Positions 52,531-64,000 of a stretch of 64,000 bases of DNA are shown piece after piece; the stretch's first letter is position 1, and each line of letters begins with the position of its first letter. Origin of the DNA: Liquidambar formosana (taxonomy: Eukaryota > Streptophyta > Magnoliopsida > Saxifragales > Altingiaceae); the NCBI GenBank assembly GCA_039720395.1, contig CM077821.1:39492792-39556791 (forward strand), in the 5' to 3' direction. The notes under the pieces are model-generated. The model was not told the origin of the DNA. It did not search any database and saw only the letters and a program-made list of their open reading frames with translations. The translations under genes were made by a program, and so were the position numbers.

Positions 52531-55500
52531 CAACTTGTATTACTCACTGGTACATCTTTCCTTGCTTTTCATGAAAAAGAGAAAATACGCATGCCTATAT
52601 TAATATGAATATCTGTACCCTATTACAACATGATTTGAATAGTTTTCTTGATAGAGTTCCCAATCACATGGTGGTTATTTTAATACACAGGTGAGCATGT
52701 TGAAATTCCTATCTGAATTGTCGATTAGACATATATTCTGCCTATATTACTGATTTTTTCTAATTTATGTTATATAACACAGAGTCCAAAAGCCTGATCA
52801 AACTTGACATTTGGTGCAAATTAGCTTGTCAAGGAGTGTTACTTTCATGAGTTGCAAGTGATAAGCTTTGATCTTGAAGTTGGAATTTAGAACAGGGCAA
52901 CCATTGAAAAATAGTAAGCTTTGTATTGTTATTTGTAAGAGCTATTTTATTTTAACCAAGTGATCTTTTGGACTACCCTCGATTGTTTGTTTGACTGTTT
53001 CTTTACTGGTCTGCATGGTGATAATGTGGAGTTAGTTGAAAGAAGTGACTACGACGTAGTGGCAAATTGATGAGATTACATTTCTCATTGCTTCTGTTCC
53101 AACTGCTGCCACTTCATGGTTCTTGTTCCATGTTCTTCAATGCTTGTTACTTCATGTTGGTAATTCAAATATTTAGAATCTGAACTGACTTAGCACCTGC
53201 TAGTAGCCATGGTTTTTTCATAAGTGTCAGCTTAATCTGGAACTGAGCTTTTATGCAGTCACTGATGAGCCAGGTTAGGAAGAACGTAGAAACATGTTCT
53301 TACATGAGGAACTCTGCAGTTTTGCCACTGTTTTGGTGACACATATATATCCAATTCTGTCAAATTCATTGTTAAATGTGAAAGTCTGATTGCAGGTGAG
53401 AAACGCTATACAATTAGTTTAAATTTATCATCTGGTGTCTGATGCATCTGTGCACAGATTTGTTTAGTACTACAGATTACACTGACATTGATGTTTCTCC
53501 CTATCCAGTATATTTTGGGAAAAATGAACTATGGGGTGTTGAAAAGGTCATCGTGGTAGAATTAGAATTAATAGAACAATCCTTTTTCAGCTCTAAATGA
53601 TAGGTTTTAGAGTAAATTAAACAATTTTTATTTCAGCTCAATATAAAAGGGACAAGAACAAATCTTTTGGCCCCTTATTATTACCTTGGTAGGCACAACC
53701 ACCCTAGTGAGATGTTATGTTTTTGGAGTTTATGGTGAAAGTAAATGGAGCACCAGGGTGTTTCTGCTGATAGGATGAGTTGGATAACACATGATGAATG
53801 GTGAAAAGATTGGCATTGTGGCTCTTTAATGTTTTTCATTGTTGCGAGACCATATAAGTCCTTTTTTGTTGGACGCTTTCAAGGTAAACAGGTTTACCTC
53901 CCAAATCTGCTGCATTTACTGGACAGCTGATACAAAAAATAATGAAGGTTTGCTTTATCATCTGATTGAATGTTTGCAGGATATAGTGAAAGTATGCATA
54001 AATAATCATTGAAGGGAGCACATGCTACTGGCTGAAAGAGATTGTTAGAAGATAAAAACGGCTGTAAAGGGAACTTCAATGTTCAAGTCAATGTCCCTTG
54101 TATGGAAAATGATGTGTTTATCATCTCAATGTTGAGTTTTGCTGCAAATTGCTCATTTAGTATATGGATATCCTTGAGGTGCTTGTTGTTGATTATAAAT
54201 GAAGTTTTTGTGAATGAAGTGACAATTTTTACTCTGATGTCAGGGCAATGGAAAGAGTGTAAGCATCAAAAGACAAGATTTTACGACCACGTATTACAGT
54301 CGCCTTAAGGAAAATAGGAATTGTGACTAAGGTTTCAACAAGGAGGTTGATCTTTGCTGGAGTTTCAGAGGGGCCATTGGTAAACAATTGCCTCATCAGA
54401 GGTAATTCGTATATCTTCTTATTATCCAGCCTTGATAAATTTTCTGAAAGCCCATAGGTAGTGGGATAAGCATATGCTTGAGCAAGTAGTAAGGAGAATA
54501 TGAATAATATAGGGATTTGCGTACAGCAATTAGTCAAAGAAAAAACTTAAATAGTCCTGGAAATTAAATGTGGACTGTTGGAGAAAATTTGCGTGTTGGA
54601 CAACAGAAGAGTTTTAGCAGCTGCTTTTGTAGATAGTTGATTTTAGTTTGGGTTATATACTTATATATAACATAATGCTGGCATGCTTCTTCTATTGGGG
54701 TTGAAAAATGGACCTACCACATGAGTGAATAGAGTTGGCAGTGTAGGTTACTTTTTTGTATTATATCCTGACTTTGGTGTAAGTTCTCTCCCAACCAAGT
54801 TTATACTGCTAAATGAGCCAAAGGTTGTGCAACACTAGGTTTGGCTTGATTATGCTTTTGAACAGGATCATTGTCGATGTAAATATCTGCCAAAGTAGGT
54901 TAAAAAATGCTTGAGAAGTGTGAAAAGGAGTGCAACCTGGTTATAGATGGTTAGTACCACATAGTTCTTTCTATTTTTATCTTCTTCTGGCTGAAAAGGG
55001 GCTTAGATGAAAAGGGAACATTGATTTATCTTTGACACAAAAGCGTTGAAATCCATTAAATCTCACCGGTGATTTGGGGTTTTTCATTTGGTCTTTTTTG
55101 ATGCTCTAAACTTGCTGGCCAAATGTTAACAGACTCCACCAGAGATCTTTATATTTGTGGTCTTTCAGCTGAGTGATCTTAGAGAAACTTCTTCCTTTGA
55201 TACATTGGATAATTTGTCTTCTCATATGATACATATATTGCAGCTTGCTTCCATTTTCTGTTGACCAATTTTGCATTGTATTGTATATCATGTGTGCAAA
55301 TGGATCTTGCCATTTCTTTCTGGTAGTTATTCTCATAAAATTTTCGTTAGAAATTTCCATGTTCAACTTATTATCCATGTAATTACCTTTTTAACCCCTC
55401 ACTTGTATTTTATAAATTTCTCAGAATCAAATTTCTGTTGAAATGTATTATTAGATCTGACATTAAAACCTTTGTGTTGTGGGAGTGATTTGAAGCAAGC

Positions 55501-57005
55501 GAACGAGGCATGGTTTTTAATTCCAGAGATGTGAGTGCAATCTCAATCTCTCTCTCTCTCTCTCTCTCTCTCAAGTGATGGGAAAGTTGAAGTGAATGAT
55601 AGTAGGACATATCCCAGGTTTTGTTATGTGGGTGGATTTGGGAGAATGGATTCGTGTTTTTAATATTATGTAAAATATATTTTAAATTGTTTAATCACTA
55701 GATTCATTACTATAGTTGATGGTAGGGACGAAACTAGGATTTCATTTTGAGGGGGCCAAAGCATGAATAATTTTTTTATTTTTTTTTGTTACTTTTCAAG
55801 TATGAGAAATATATTAAGATAAGCCAAGTATCTATTTAGTGTTAAACAAAATATAAACCAAAGAAAAGACACAAATTTTTTTCTTAAACCATACTGTGGA
55901 TAAAGCCAATGAGACACATAACATCACAATTCACATATGGCGATTAACGTCAAGAATCCTAAAGTCATGAGATCGAAAGACGGTGAAAATAGTGCTGCAT
56001 TGAGAGGAGGGGATTTTGGTATTGAGAAAAATGGATTTCCCTATTTCATTTAATTGTGTTGTATACAATCCCATTCACTTCGCTTGTTGGAGTTGGATTA
56101 CCTTGAAAAATTAGATACACATACACGAAAAGACTATGTTAGACTTGGACCACTTGACTTTACTGATAGTGAAATATAAGTACTCACCAAATGTACACGT
56201 ATAATTCTCTGTGTACTAACCTTAAATTTCCTAATACATTGAGATACTCAATACTTACCATATTTACACAAGTATTGTACCCATGTTATTAAGGCAAATT
56301 CAAAAAGGATGGGGGTAGCCATGGCCCTCCTTGGCCTTAAGGTGGGTCCAGTCTCTGGTTGATGGGATCAATTTTTTAGAAATTCATGAATCGTATTGTT
56401 TTGAATTTCCACTCATTTGTGATGATGACAATGATTTTCTAATGTATAAATACATTAAAATTGCTGAATTTTCATTTGGAAATGCTAACAGGTCCCTTAC
56501 TGTTTTAAGGATGGAAGACTTGTAAGTTGCATTAGCTGCTAATTTGCAAAGTCAGTTTTGAAGTTGATGTATAACTGCAAACATTATCGGATTATGCATG
56601 CGCGTGTGGCCTTGAAGGGCTAACGTCGAAGCCATCTTTTTCAAAATATTAAAATCCCAGCCTAAATTTGGAAGTTAAAATTTATATTGTGAAATTTTAT
56701 ACACGCATCCTAACATTTTAGCATATCTTTCATTTTCATTTTCGGTAGATCCCCATCTCTCCACCTTTACACCCCATTTCTCCTACCTCTATTTGTCATT
56801 AAGGCCACCGTGGACACAGCCATCAACTAACAACCCACCACAGCCCACTGTCAGTAAACACCACCATTGGCACAAGTGGAAGAAAATGATGAGCATTACT
56901 TGTAACAAAAATATCATTTTTCTTATTTTCTTCCTTTTTCTTTGTGAAGGTAACTTAAGAGTATATAAATATAATTATTCATTCTCATTTCCTTCCCAAG
57001 CTTAG
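52531..57005. other. Long intergenic stretch, no gene recognised
   Basis: Mostly unique sequence of moderate AT content with no convincing exons. A (CT)n run lies at about 55541-55572. Near 55729 AGGGACGAAACTAGGATTTC resembles one hAT end, but I find no partner end. Confidence 0.45.
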
Positions 57006-57425
57006 TGTTATGGATCTCTATCCCACATCGGATAGACACTGGGAGAATTTTGGGGATAGACACTGGGAGAATCTTGGGCATATAAGTGGAGAGGGCAATT
57101 CCACCTAATGGGCTAACCTTTTGGGTTGGAGACCCGACCCGTGACAAATGGTGTCAAAGCCAATCCGGTCCCTTATCCGATGTCACGCCAAACGCCTGGG
57201 CTCACGGGGTACTGAGGACGTATATGACTCGCGAGGGGTACGGACAGGTAGACAGGGTGGGCGGCCCAACCACGACGAGGGCGTCGTGTGGGTTGGGTGG
57301 AGAAGAATGTCATGGATCTCTGTCCCACATCGAATAAGCACTGGAAGAATCTTGGGCATATAAGTGGGAAGGGCAACTCCACCTAATAGGCTAAACTTTT
57401 GGGTTGAAGACCGGACCCCGTGACA
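57006..57425 (+). mobile_element. TRIM retrotransposon, 420 bp
   Basis: Two short LTRs bounded by TG...CA: 57006-57146 (141 bp) and 57308-57425 (118 bp). Both run from a TCCCACATCG motif through CATATAAGTGG and CTTTTGGGTTG to CCGTGACA. The first LTR has a 23-bp internal tandem duplication of GATAGACACTGGGAGAAT, which explains the length difference. A tRNA-Met-type primer site TGGTGTCAAAGCC follows the first LTR, and a purine tract GGAGAAGAA precedes the second. TTAG flanks both sides (57002-57005 and 57426-57429). The internal region (about 160 bp) is non-coding. Confidence 0.88.
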
Positions 57426-57473
57426 TTAGGCAAGAAATGGCACTTTTAGGATTTGCTGGGATCTTTTCATTAA

Positions 57474-58623
57474 GGGTGCGTTTGGTTCGGGGAAAGTGAA
57501 TGTGATGCCAAGGAATGGGATATTACTTGGGAATGGGAATGTGATAAATATTACCTATCCCCACGTTTGGTTGGTTGGGAATGGATATTGGGAATCTTTT
57601 AAACATTCCCAAATCCTATGTTTGGTTGGTCAGGAATATGATTCCTATTTGGATGAAATTCCTATAATACCCTCATTCTCCTTCTCTTTTTTTCTTTTTT
57701 TTCTTCTCTGTTTCTTTCTCTCACACAATCACACTACCCTCACTCTCGTTCTCATTTTATTTTTTATTTTTTATTTTTTTCTTTCCTCACACAGTCACAC
57801 TAGTACACTACCCTCTCTCCTCTTTTTTTCTTTTTTCCTTCTCTGTTTCTTTCTCTCCCTCACTCTTCTTCTATCTCACCTCCTCCGACGCCATCGCTGC
57901 CATTACCACCATCACTGCCGCCCTCTTTTCGCACCTTCTTCTGGCCTTTTCTTCTTCTTGCTCCAACCTCTTGTAAAATCTATAGAAAGAAAAAGAGGGC
58001 CAATACAAGAGAAGGCAAAGAAGGAGAAGAGCCAGCGAAGATCACTTCGGAATCGCCGCTGTCGATCACTTTGGAATCACTACCGTCGATCGCTTCGGAA
58101 TCACCCCTCACCACCGTCGTCTTCTTCTCCGGTGAAATACACACCCCTCACCTCAGTAATTTCCAGCAAAATATTGAGGAAAATACGCTGGATTCAAACC
58201 CCCGTTATGGCTATCGATCTGCTCTCCCTCGTCGGCGAAGTTGTTGTAGTTGTGGCCGCCGATCTACTCTCCCTCGCCGACGATTGTGCGTGTTTGTGGG
58301 TTTGGTGTTCTGCCATGAGGCGGTGTGCCATGGAGGGCCAATTGCTGATCGCGTTTCGGGAGATTGGGAGAAGGGATATGAAGGGAATAAGAAAATGTTG
58401 TTTGTAAGAGGGGAGGGCACGCTCGTCATATTATTTATACTAAATATCATTCCCGGCATCACAAATGCAAACCCACCCCTCCATTGGTTTTCAGATGCCC
58501 AGTCCGGATGGGAATATGAGGGTAGCGGGCATCAGCCATTTCTGGGAATGAGTTCGTCCCAAACAGCGGAAAGAGGAATAAAAAGCCATTCCCAGGCATG
58601 GTAACCCCGAACCAAACGCACCC
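57474..58623. mobile_element. Tourist/PIF-Harbinger-like element, 1150 bp
   Basis: 19-bp perfect inverted ends GGGTGCGTTTGGTTCGGGG, with a 3-bp TAA duplication at 57471-57473 and 58624-58626. Both are features of PIF/Harbinger-type elements. It is much longer than typical Tourist MITEs. Inside are a CT-rich half and a GC-richer half with repeats of ATCGCTTCGGAATC (about 58040-58110) and of GTTGTAGTTGTGGCCGCCGATC-like sequence. A 303-codon open frame (57496-58407) spans it, but its first half is Phe/Ser/Leu-rich repeat translation; no transposase motif is seen. Captured host sequence is possible. Confidence 0.82.
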
Positions 58624-59399
58624 TAAAGGAATACGTGAAAAAAAGACAAACATTAGGGAGATTTTCTCAAATTCACCTCCGTTTTTCGGCCAAAAAGAAC
58701 CATCATTAGTCACCAGCTAATTAGCAAGAAGAAGCCAACTGCCCAACTGCACATGCTAATTCACCCAATAGGCACAAAACCAATAGGCAAATTACAAGAA
58801 TCCTCAATTAAGAAAAATCTCAATCTCACATCATCAATAATCTTGGTAGTTTTATGAAGGAAGAAACAAACTTCTTCAAAAAACCATATTTAGTCCTTTC
58901 TAACCACACATGGTAGAGAGAGTAGCTGAGTCAACAAATCCCCCTCCTCAACTCGTCACCTTTACAATGAGTTAAAAACAAATTTAACTCCTGCTCACGG
59001 CCATTAACGATTCAACCAATCTTACACTGCCCCCACCACAATCCCTTTTAGGATAACAAAAATAAATTTTAGAATTCCTTTTTTTTTTTTTTTTTAAATC
59101 CCAAATCTCTAGGTTGAGTTCGACCAAAAACACATACAGAGAACGCCACAGGATGAAGGAATTCCCCTATCCATCCAACTAAACGTTTTCAGTTTGCAAT
59201 TGCAACCCCTTCAGAGACAGCCACAGGACGAAGGAATGTTTAAAATTTAAACTCCTAGTACATAATTATCTTTAATTAGCATTGTCCCCAACAACCCATC
59301 CACTTAACCCATGGAGACTACACATATAAGTTGAATTCAGCCAAGAAAATAGAAAGATAATCACAATTTTTTCTATAAAAATCTATGGGACCGACGAAT
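58624..59399. other. Intergenic, no gene recognised
   Basis: AT-rich, with two occurrences of AGGA(T/C)GAAGGAAT (about 59151 and 59226). No supported gene. Confidence 0.4.
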
Positions 59400-59459
59400 A
59401 CAGAGTACAATTTGCTGTGAAACTCAAATTTTTTTGTTTTTTTGTTTTTGTCCTTTTTG

Positions 59460-60515
59460 AGGAGAAGCTCGTAGTCTCAGACATCCAAGGAAGGATAGAA
59501 GCAGCACAAGCTCTCAAGCCCGGCGAAGGCGAAAGCTCTTAGGCGGCCACTGCGAATGTTTTGAGAAACAAGCCTTTTTAGCTATCATCACCGACACAGA
59601 GCTTCATTCAATGAGAGATCAGATTACAAAAATACTTCAAGAAGGAAAAAAAAAAAGGGGAAGAAACCAACCAAAAAAAAAATTAGAAGTTGAAATGCTT
59701 TCTAGCAAAAATCAAACACTGAAAAAGATAAAAACATAATGAGAAACAACATTTTGGTTAAGGGTGGCAAGTCAGAAAATGAATAAAATGCCTCAAAAAA
59801 TTGAGTTCATAAAGGGAAAAATCCCCTTCACACATCTAATTGATTCATCATCCATGCCAACCCTGCCCCCTCTTCTTTTATTTCAATATACACATACATA
59901 CAGGATATGGACTAGAAGTTTTCCCCAGATATATATAATAAAAAAAATAAGATGTGATTATATGTCATAAAATTCTTAGAAAAGCCAGATAGTAAACTAA
60001 AGAACACAAATCTATAAAAATCAAAGGAAGGTTAAGTGTCCCCCACCTTGTAGTGAGACATTCCACAAAAGCATCATTGGACCTGAAAAAATCCCATTCA
60101 TTGAAACAACCAGAGATAACATAGCATGAAAACTACCCATCTTAGTGTTCAATAAAAAATGGGAAAATTAAAAATCCAAAGATAAAGAAAGAGATGCCTC
60201 ATCAAAAAAACAATCAAATGGTGGGAAAAAGAAGGGACTCAAAAGGAAAACCCTAGAGAGAACCTTCAAACAGATGTAATTGATATAGCGCAGCTATGAC
60301 TCAAAACGCTTCCATTGTCATTGTGGAAGGCGATCTTAAGGGCTGCGCTTTACACATACAAAATCACTACAAAGAAGAAACACATAGACTTGTGATGTGG
60401 AAAACAACCCAGAATTTTCTTGACCTAGAGAACAAAAACAGATAGATATATATATATATAGATGAGAAAAAGAACAACCCTAGATTGAGAAACCCTAGCC
60501 ACGAAGGAGGCGTGG
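59460..60515 (-). ncRNA. Possible spliced non-coding transcription unit
   Basis: On the minus strand, a TATA box (about 60543-60550) is followed by an AAACCCTAG telo-box-like motif twice (near 60492 and 60250), a strong hairpin (60287-60349), then an exon-like block between a TTTTTTCAG acceptor and an AAG|GTGGGG donor (about 60042-60085). A GC-richer block follows at about 59460-59570. No long open frame links these. The layout fits a long non-coding RNA, a microRNA primary transcript, or the 5' part of a gene whose exons I cannot join. The mature product, if any, is not recognised. Confidence 0.3.
60287..60349 (-). ncRNA. Stable hairpin, unknown RNA
   Basis: Outer stem AGCGCAGC/GCTGCGCT (8 bp, perfect) and inner stem CGCTTCCA/TGGAAGGCG (one bulged G), with a weakly paired stretch between and a nine-base loop. 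It does not match any mature microRNA family I know (for example 156, 390, 398, 482). GC content is well above the surroundings. Confidence 0.35.
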
Positions 60516-60542
60516 AGTGGTGTATTGTACAGAGGAGGATAG

Positions 60543-60550
60543 TATATATA
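60543..60550 (-). promoter_or_regulatory. TATA box
   Basis: TATATATA on the minus strand within GGCCATTATATATACTATCC. Telo-box-like AAACCCTAG lies about 50 nt downstream. Confidence 0.5.
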
Positions 60551-60672
60551 ATGGCCCTTTTTTGGTTGAATGATAGATTTACCCCTGTGTAATTTCTTAA
60601 ATGACGTTTATGTCCATGGCTGTTGGGCTGAAAGATGTAGGTTTGGTTGGCCCAACCTAACCTGAATTTTTA

Positions 60673-61068
60673 GGGGGCCTCTATTGGCACCCAAGACTTA
60701 TTTTTCATTTCTCACTTATTTTATATTTTAAGATTTTATGAAAAATATAAAATATTTTTATAAATACTAATCACATAATTTACTAGAAAACATCATTTTG
60801 AACAATTTTGTAAAAGAAAATTTTCAAAAATCTATCTTTTAAATGGACTTTGTAGCCATTTATATAACAAAGACTGTAAATGACTAAAAATTCTATTTAA
60901 ATGACAGATTTTGAAAACAATTTTTTACAAAATTGTTCAAAATGATGTTTTTTTAGTGGATAGCGTACCTGGTTTTTATAAAAATCTTCTATATTTTTCA
61001 TAAAATCTTAAAGTGTAAAATAAGTGGGAGATGAAAAGCAAGTTTTCAGGTGCCAATAGACGCCCCCC
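60673..61068. mobile_element. Mutator-like palindromic MITE, subfamily B, 396 bp
   Basis: GGGGGCCTCTATTGGCACCC to GGTGCCAATAGACGCCCCCC, with the AACATCATTTTGAACAATTTTG foldback arms. 9-bp flanks GAATTTTTA (60664-60672) and GAATTATTA (61069-61077), one mismatch. Confidence 0.85.
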
Positions 61069-61165
61069 GAATTATTATGGCCTTTGGGTTTGTAGAAGAG
61101 GCTGGGGTTGGGCTGAAAGATGTAGATTTTCCCCTCTGTAACTTCTTAAATGATGTTTATGTCCA

Positions 61166-61570
61166 AGGAACGGCTGTTGCAACCCCTCATTTTTATCATC
61201 CCCACCCCCCTTCTTTTAGGTTTTTAAGATTTTATGCAAAATATGAAGGGTTTTTATGAAAACTGGTCATATTGTTATTAGAAAACATCATTTTGAACAA
61301 CTTTATAGAAGAAAGTATTTCCTAAAACTATGGTTTAAATAGACTTTTTAGCCATTTATAGCCTTTATTTCATTTTTTTTGCCAAAAAGTCTACCTAAAC
61401 AATAGATTTTGGAAAAACTTTCTTCTACAAGTTGTTCAAAATGATGTTTTCTAGTGGGCAAATGACTAATTTTTGTAAAAACCTTTTATATTTTTCATGA
61501 AATCTTAAAAACCAAAAACCAAATGAAAGGGGGGGTTAGATAAAAAAGTGGGGTTGCAATAGCCGTTCCC
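61166..61570. mobile_element. Mutator-like palindromic MITE, 405 bp
   Basis: AGGAACGGCTGTTGCAACCCC to GGGGTTGCAATAGCCGTTCCC with the standard arms. 9-bp flanks TTATGTCCA and TTGTGCCCA match at seven positions. The related uninterrupted site TTTATGTCCATGGC is at about 60607. Confidence 0.78.
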
Positions 61571-62009
61571 TTGTGCCCATGGCTGTTGGGCTAAAAGATG
61601 TAGGTTTGGTTGGGCCCAACCTAACCTGAATTATTATGGCCTCTGGGTTTGTAGAAGAGGCCGGGGTTGTGTTTTGAAACCAAGCTTATAAAACGTGAAC
61701 ATTTTTTTTTCATTTTAATGCCATTGTTAGACTCAGTTATTTTTGCTTTGCTCAAAAAATGAAAGATATGCTAATACATTCAAGATGGGAAGACTTGTTG
61801 ATATGCTCTTCAACCCACTAAGAGTATATTCACGAATGAATGTAGGATAGATATTTGAATGCTCTCTTGGGTTGGAGGGATTCGATTCATTTTGAATTAA
61901 AGAATTCAGGATTAGAGGGTTCGATTTGACCATTAAGAGTATGTAACCCGTTCCTAGTGCGCATTAATCTCCTTTTGTTTTCCCATTAGCTAGTATGATT
62001 TTATCTCTG

Positions 62010-62960
62010 TTTTCGATAAATTTGAATTTTGGCAGGAGACCATGGGATTGGTCCACGTGGATGACAACTGGGCTGTGCTGACTGGGATTCATGGCCTGTG
62101 GGAGAATGACAAATGGCAAAGAAGATACACAGCTGGCTTTTGCAACTGCTATTTTTGCAACTGCTGCTGCAAAATGTGGGGAGAAAAAACAGAGCATGAG
62201 GACTAAAAAGCAAGGGCTGGTTTATGTGTGGAGAAGTGATAAATGAAGGCAGTTGAGGAAGTTATGGGTGTTTGCTGCAAACGTGGGATTAAAGTAGAGA
62301 AAGAAGGTGCTGCAAACGTGGGCCAAGGAGGCTGAATCTTCTGCAATATTGGAGTAAATTCTGGGACAATTTTGAAGGAGAAAACTGCCATAGCAGTTTT
62401 CTACAGGAGAATTTCCATTCGGTGGAAGGGAAGTCAGCCCATTATAAAATGCAGAAATGAAGACTAATTGGGGGTTCCACAACCAACAATCCTTCTCAGG
62501 ATCTTTCAATCATAGGAGTAGTTTTTAATTAGATCAACTTTCAAACTCTTTCTTGTAAACGGTTTCTTTTCAATCTTGAAAACAATTTCGTGTTTACTTG
62601 TTCTTTAGTTCGTGTGAAGTTCAAGCTTAGTGGATTGCTTTTCCAAATCATGTTTGGTAATGTATTCCTTCTCTTTTAATTTCAGTTTAATGCTTACATG
62701 TTCTCCTGTTTCTTTGTTATCATTCACGCCTAAACCTTGAGGAATTCACTCCTTTTTCTCGTACAATCGCCTGACATTTCAATCACAATTCGTAAGGGGT
62801 TGTGAACGCACAACTTCGGGCTGAACTTGGCCCTGGCACGCCCGCAAAATCCATCGACCTAGGATTACCACTTTTAGTGCGAACAATCTCGTACATTCTT
62901 GTGATCTGTTTTGTGGCCAAGTTTAGCCACTTTAAGTGATCTTGTTATAATCTATTTTGG
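62010..62960 (+). mobile_element. LTR-retrotransposon relic (LTR-like)
   Basis: Ordered motifs shared with 45380-46930: GGGGTTCCACAACCAACAATCC (about 62472), ACAATCGCCTGACATTTCAATC (about 62763) and TGGCACGCCCGC...CTTTTAGTGCGAAC (about 62834-62884). It ends near TCTATTTTGGCG (about 62951). No coding domain follows. Open frames at 61964-62509 on the minus strand are without family support. Confidence 0.42.
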
Positions 62961-63847
62961 CGATTTATTTACCTCAAAACGACATTGTTTTGGTCAGAAA
63001 TTGGCCCATTATGTTATCCCGGAATGAGTTTTGCTAATATTAAAAAGAAGCATAAAAAAGAAGCAAAAATTGTGGATTTTCATTGTTTTACTACATGGTA
63101 TAATAGATTTCATACATTATATATGTGCTCTCTCATTCTACAATTCATGGCAATGACATGGCCTAGCTACACTCTGAATGTGAACTCACACCATATCACT
63201 ATGGGGATTGGCATGCTACCATGTTTTCTGCCACCCAAAAAAAAACTCTAAAACGTATAACATGCTATTTGCCACTTATTTGTTCTTAGACTTTGAGGTC
63301 ACTTTCTTGTCCAAGTTTTGCATTTTGGGAAAACAATTGTTTTATTTACTGTAGTTCTTAGACTTACTTGAGAGTGAGGTCCAGATAAAATGTGCAGATA
63401 AAATGGACCACAACCCAAATTCAAATAATTAAAATAAAAAAAAAAGGTGTGTAACATGCTAGTTGACTCCTGAGCAAGCCTGGACCAACTTTTGAGCTAG
63501 AAGAAGTCTGCTACACCTCAGCCCAATCATGCCGAAAGATTTGGGGCTAATAGATTTCACTGGGGCCCAAAATCCTCAAATGGGTTTTGTTTTTTTCCTT
63601 CAACCCCTGCATTTTATTTATTAATTTATTTCCTTTAACCCCTTTTTTCTTCCGCTCTCCCTTCTTTCACGAAATTTTCAATCGATCTGTTAGTTTTTGG
63701 GTGGTTGTAGAGAGACTTTTTCTTCTTTCGGTCAAGACAGGGAAATTTCAATGCTGTTTTTTCAAACAAGTCTGCACCACTCATGCGGATTCGGATTTGT
63801 TCAAATTAGACACTTTAATTGGACGCTCAAGTTGACGCTGGATGTGT
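62961..63847. other. Intergenic, right part of window
   Basis: No supported gene. Short open frames lack family motifs. Confidence 0.4.
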
Positions 63848-63857
63848 GCCACGTGGC
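63848..63857. promoter_or_regulatory. Palindromic G-box/ABRE core
   Basis: GCCACGTGGC, a perfect bZIP/bHLH-type site within TGTGCCACGTGGCGCATTC. No gene start is visible in the last 150 bp, so the target would lie beyond the window. A similar TCCACGTGGA is at 62052. Confidence 0.4.
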
Positions 63858-64000
63858 GCATTCATTCTTCAACGGCTGAGATGATAAGGAACCAAGAACA
63901 ATTTGTGTTTTTAGGTACATTTGAGTACTTGTAGTGGTAAAAAAGATCAATTTACGTAGATCAAATCTAGGTACACACTCTTCCCGGTTAAAAGTTAAGA

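Larger units (their letters stand above)
60580..61690. repeat. Local repeat, three ~100-bp copies separated by MITEs
   Basis: A unit containing TTCTTAAATGA(C/T)GTTTATGTCCA, TGGCTGTTGGGCT(G/A)AAAGATGTAG, GGCCCAACCTAACCTGAA and (in two copies) TTATGGCCT(T/C)TGGGTTTGTAG. It occurs at about 60590-60670, 61070-61165 and 61571-61670. MITEs at 60673 and 61166 split the copies. Confidence 0.7.

Noticed and set aside
54229..54537. 102-codon minus-strand frame with a signal-like start
   Set aside because: No family motif, no splice context, AT-rich codon use like the surroundings.
55720..56060. hAT element starting AGGGACGAAACTAGGATTTC
   Set aside because: Only one end seen; no partner TIR or 8-bp duplication found.
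57496..58604. 303- and 177-codon open frames as genes
   Set aside because: They lie wholly inside a TIR-bounded element; the first is homopolymer-like Phe/Leu/Ser sequence and neither shows a family motif.

Overview
The window is nuclear DNA of a flowering plant, most likely a eudicot. The evidence is split genes with GT-AG introns, AT-rich intergenic DNA dense in MITEs, hAT-like elements, a TRIM and a SINE, and plant protein families: a plastid-type GH1 beta-glucosidase, sorting nexin 1 and an S40-type senescence regulator. I cannot name the species. The GH1 protein resembles transit-peptide-bearing enzymes such as furcatin hydrolase of asterids, but that is inference.

Positions 1-38656 are one story: a tandem segmental duplication about 21.5 kb long. 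Unit 1 is seen from position 1 to about 17131 (its start lies left of the window). Unit 2 runs from about 17132 to 38656; position 1 pairs with about 21267. Each unit carries two minus-strand GH1 loci, called GH1-a and GH1-b here. GH1-a in unit 2 (23199..28515) is intact over 12 exons and 526 residues, with the TCNEP acid/base and ITENG nucleophile motifs. GH1-a in unit 1 (2188..8136) keeps the same 12 exons but has two frameshifts. GH1-b is dead in both units. Unit 1 stops inside GH1-b exon 9, joined to a 5' fragment of a sorting nexin 1 (SNX1) gene. Unit 2 runs on through GH1-b exons 9, 8 and 7, so the duplication endpoints can be placed almost to the base.

Comparing the two units reveals transposon insertions with exact empty sites. 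A palindromic, Mutator-like MITE family with 9-bp target duplications occurs in ten near-complete copies across the window plus several decayed ones. hAT-type elements with 8-bp duplications and long foldback elements are also present, several nested in one another.

The right part (about 43-64 kb) is mostly low-density DNA. It holds one clear single-exon gene on the plus strand, a 230-residue S40/DUF584 senescence-regulator-like protein (50736..51428). It also holds the last three exons of an unrecognised minus-strand gene (47694..48104), a SINE with 15-bp target duplications, a 420-bp TRIM retrotransposon, a 1150-bp Tourist/PIF-like element, two LTR-like relics and a possible minus-strand non-coding transcription unit with a strong hairpin near 60.3 kb. 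A palindromic G-box at 63848 hints at a promoter near the right edge.
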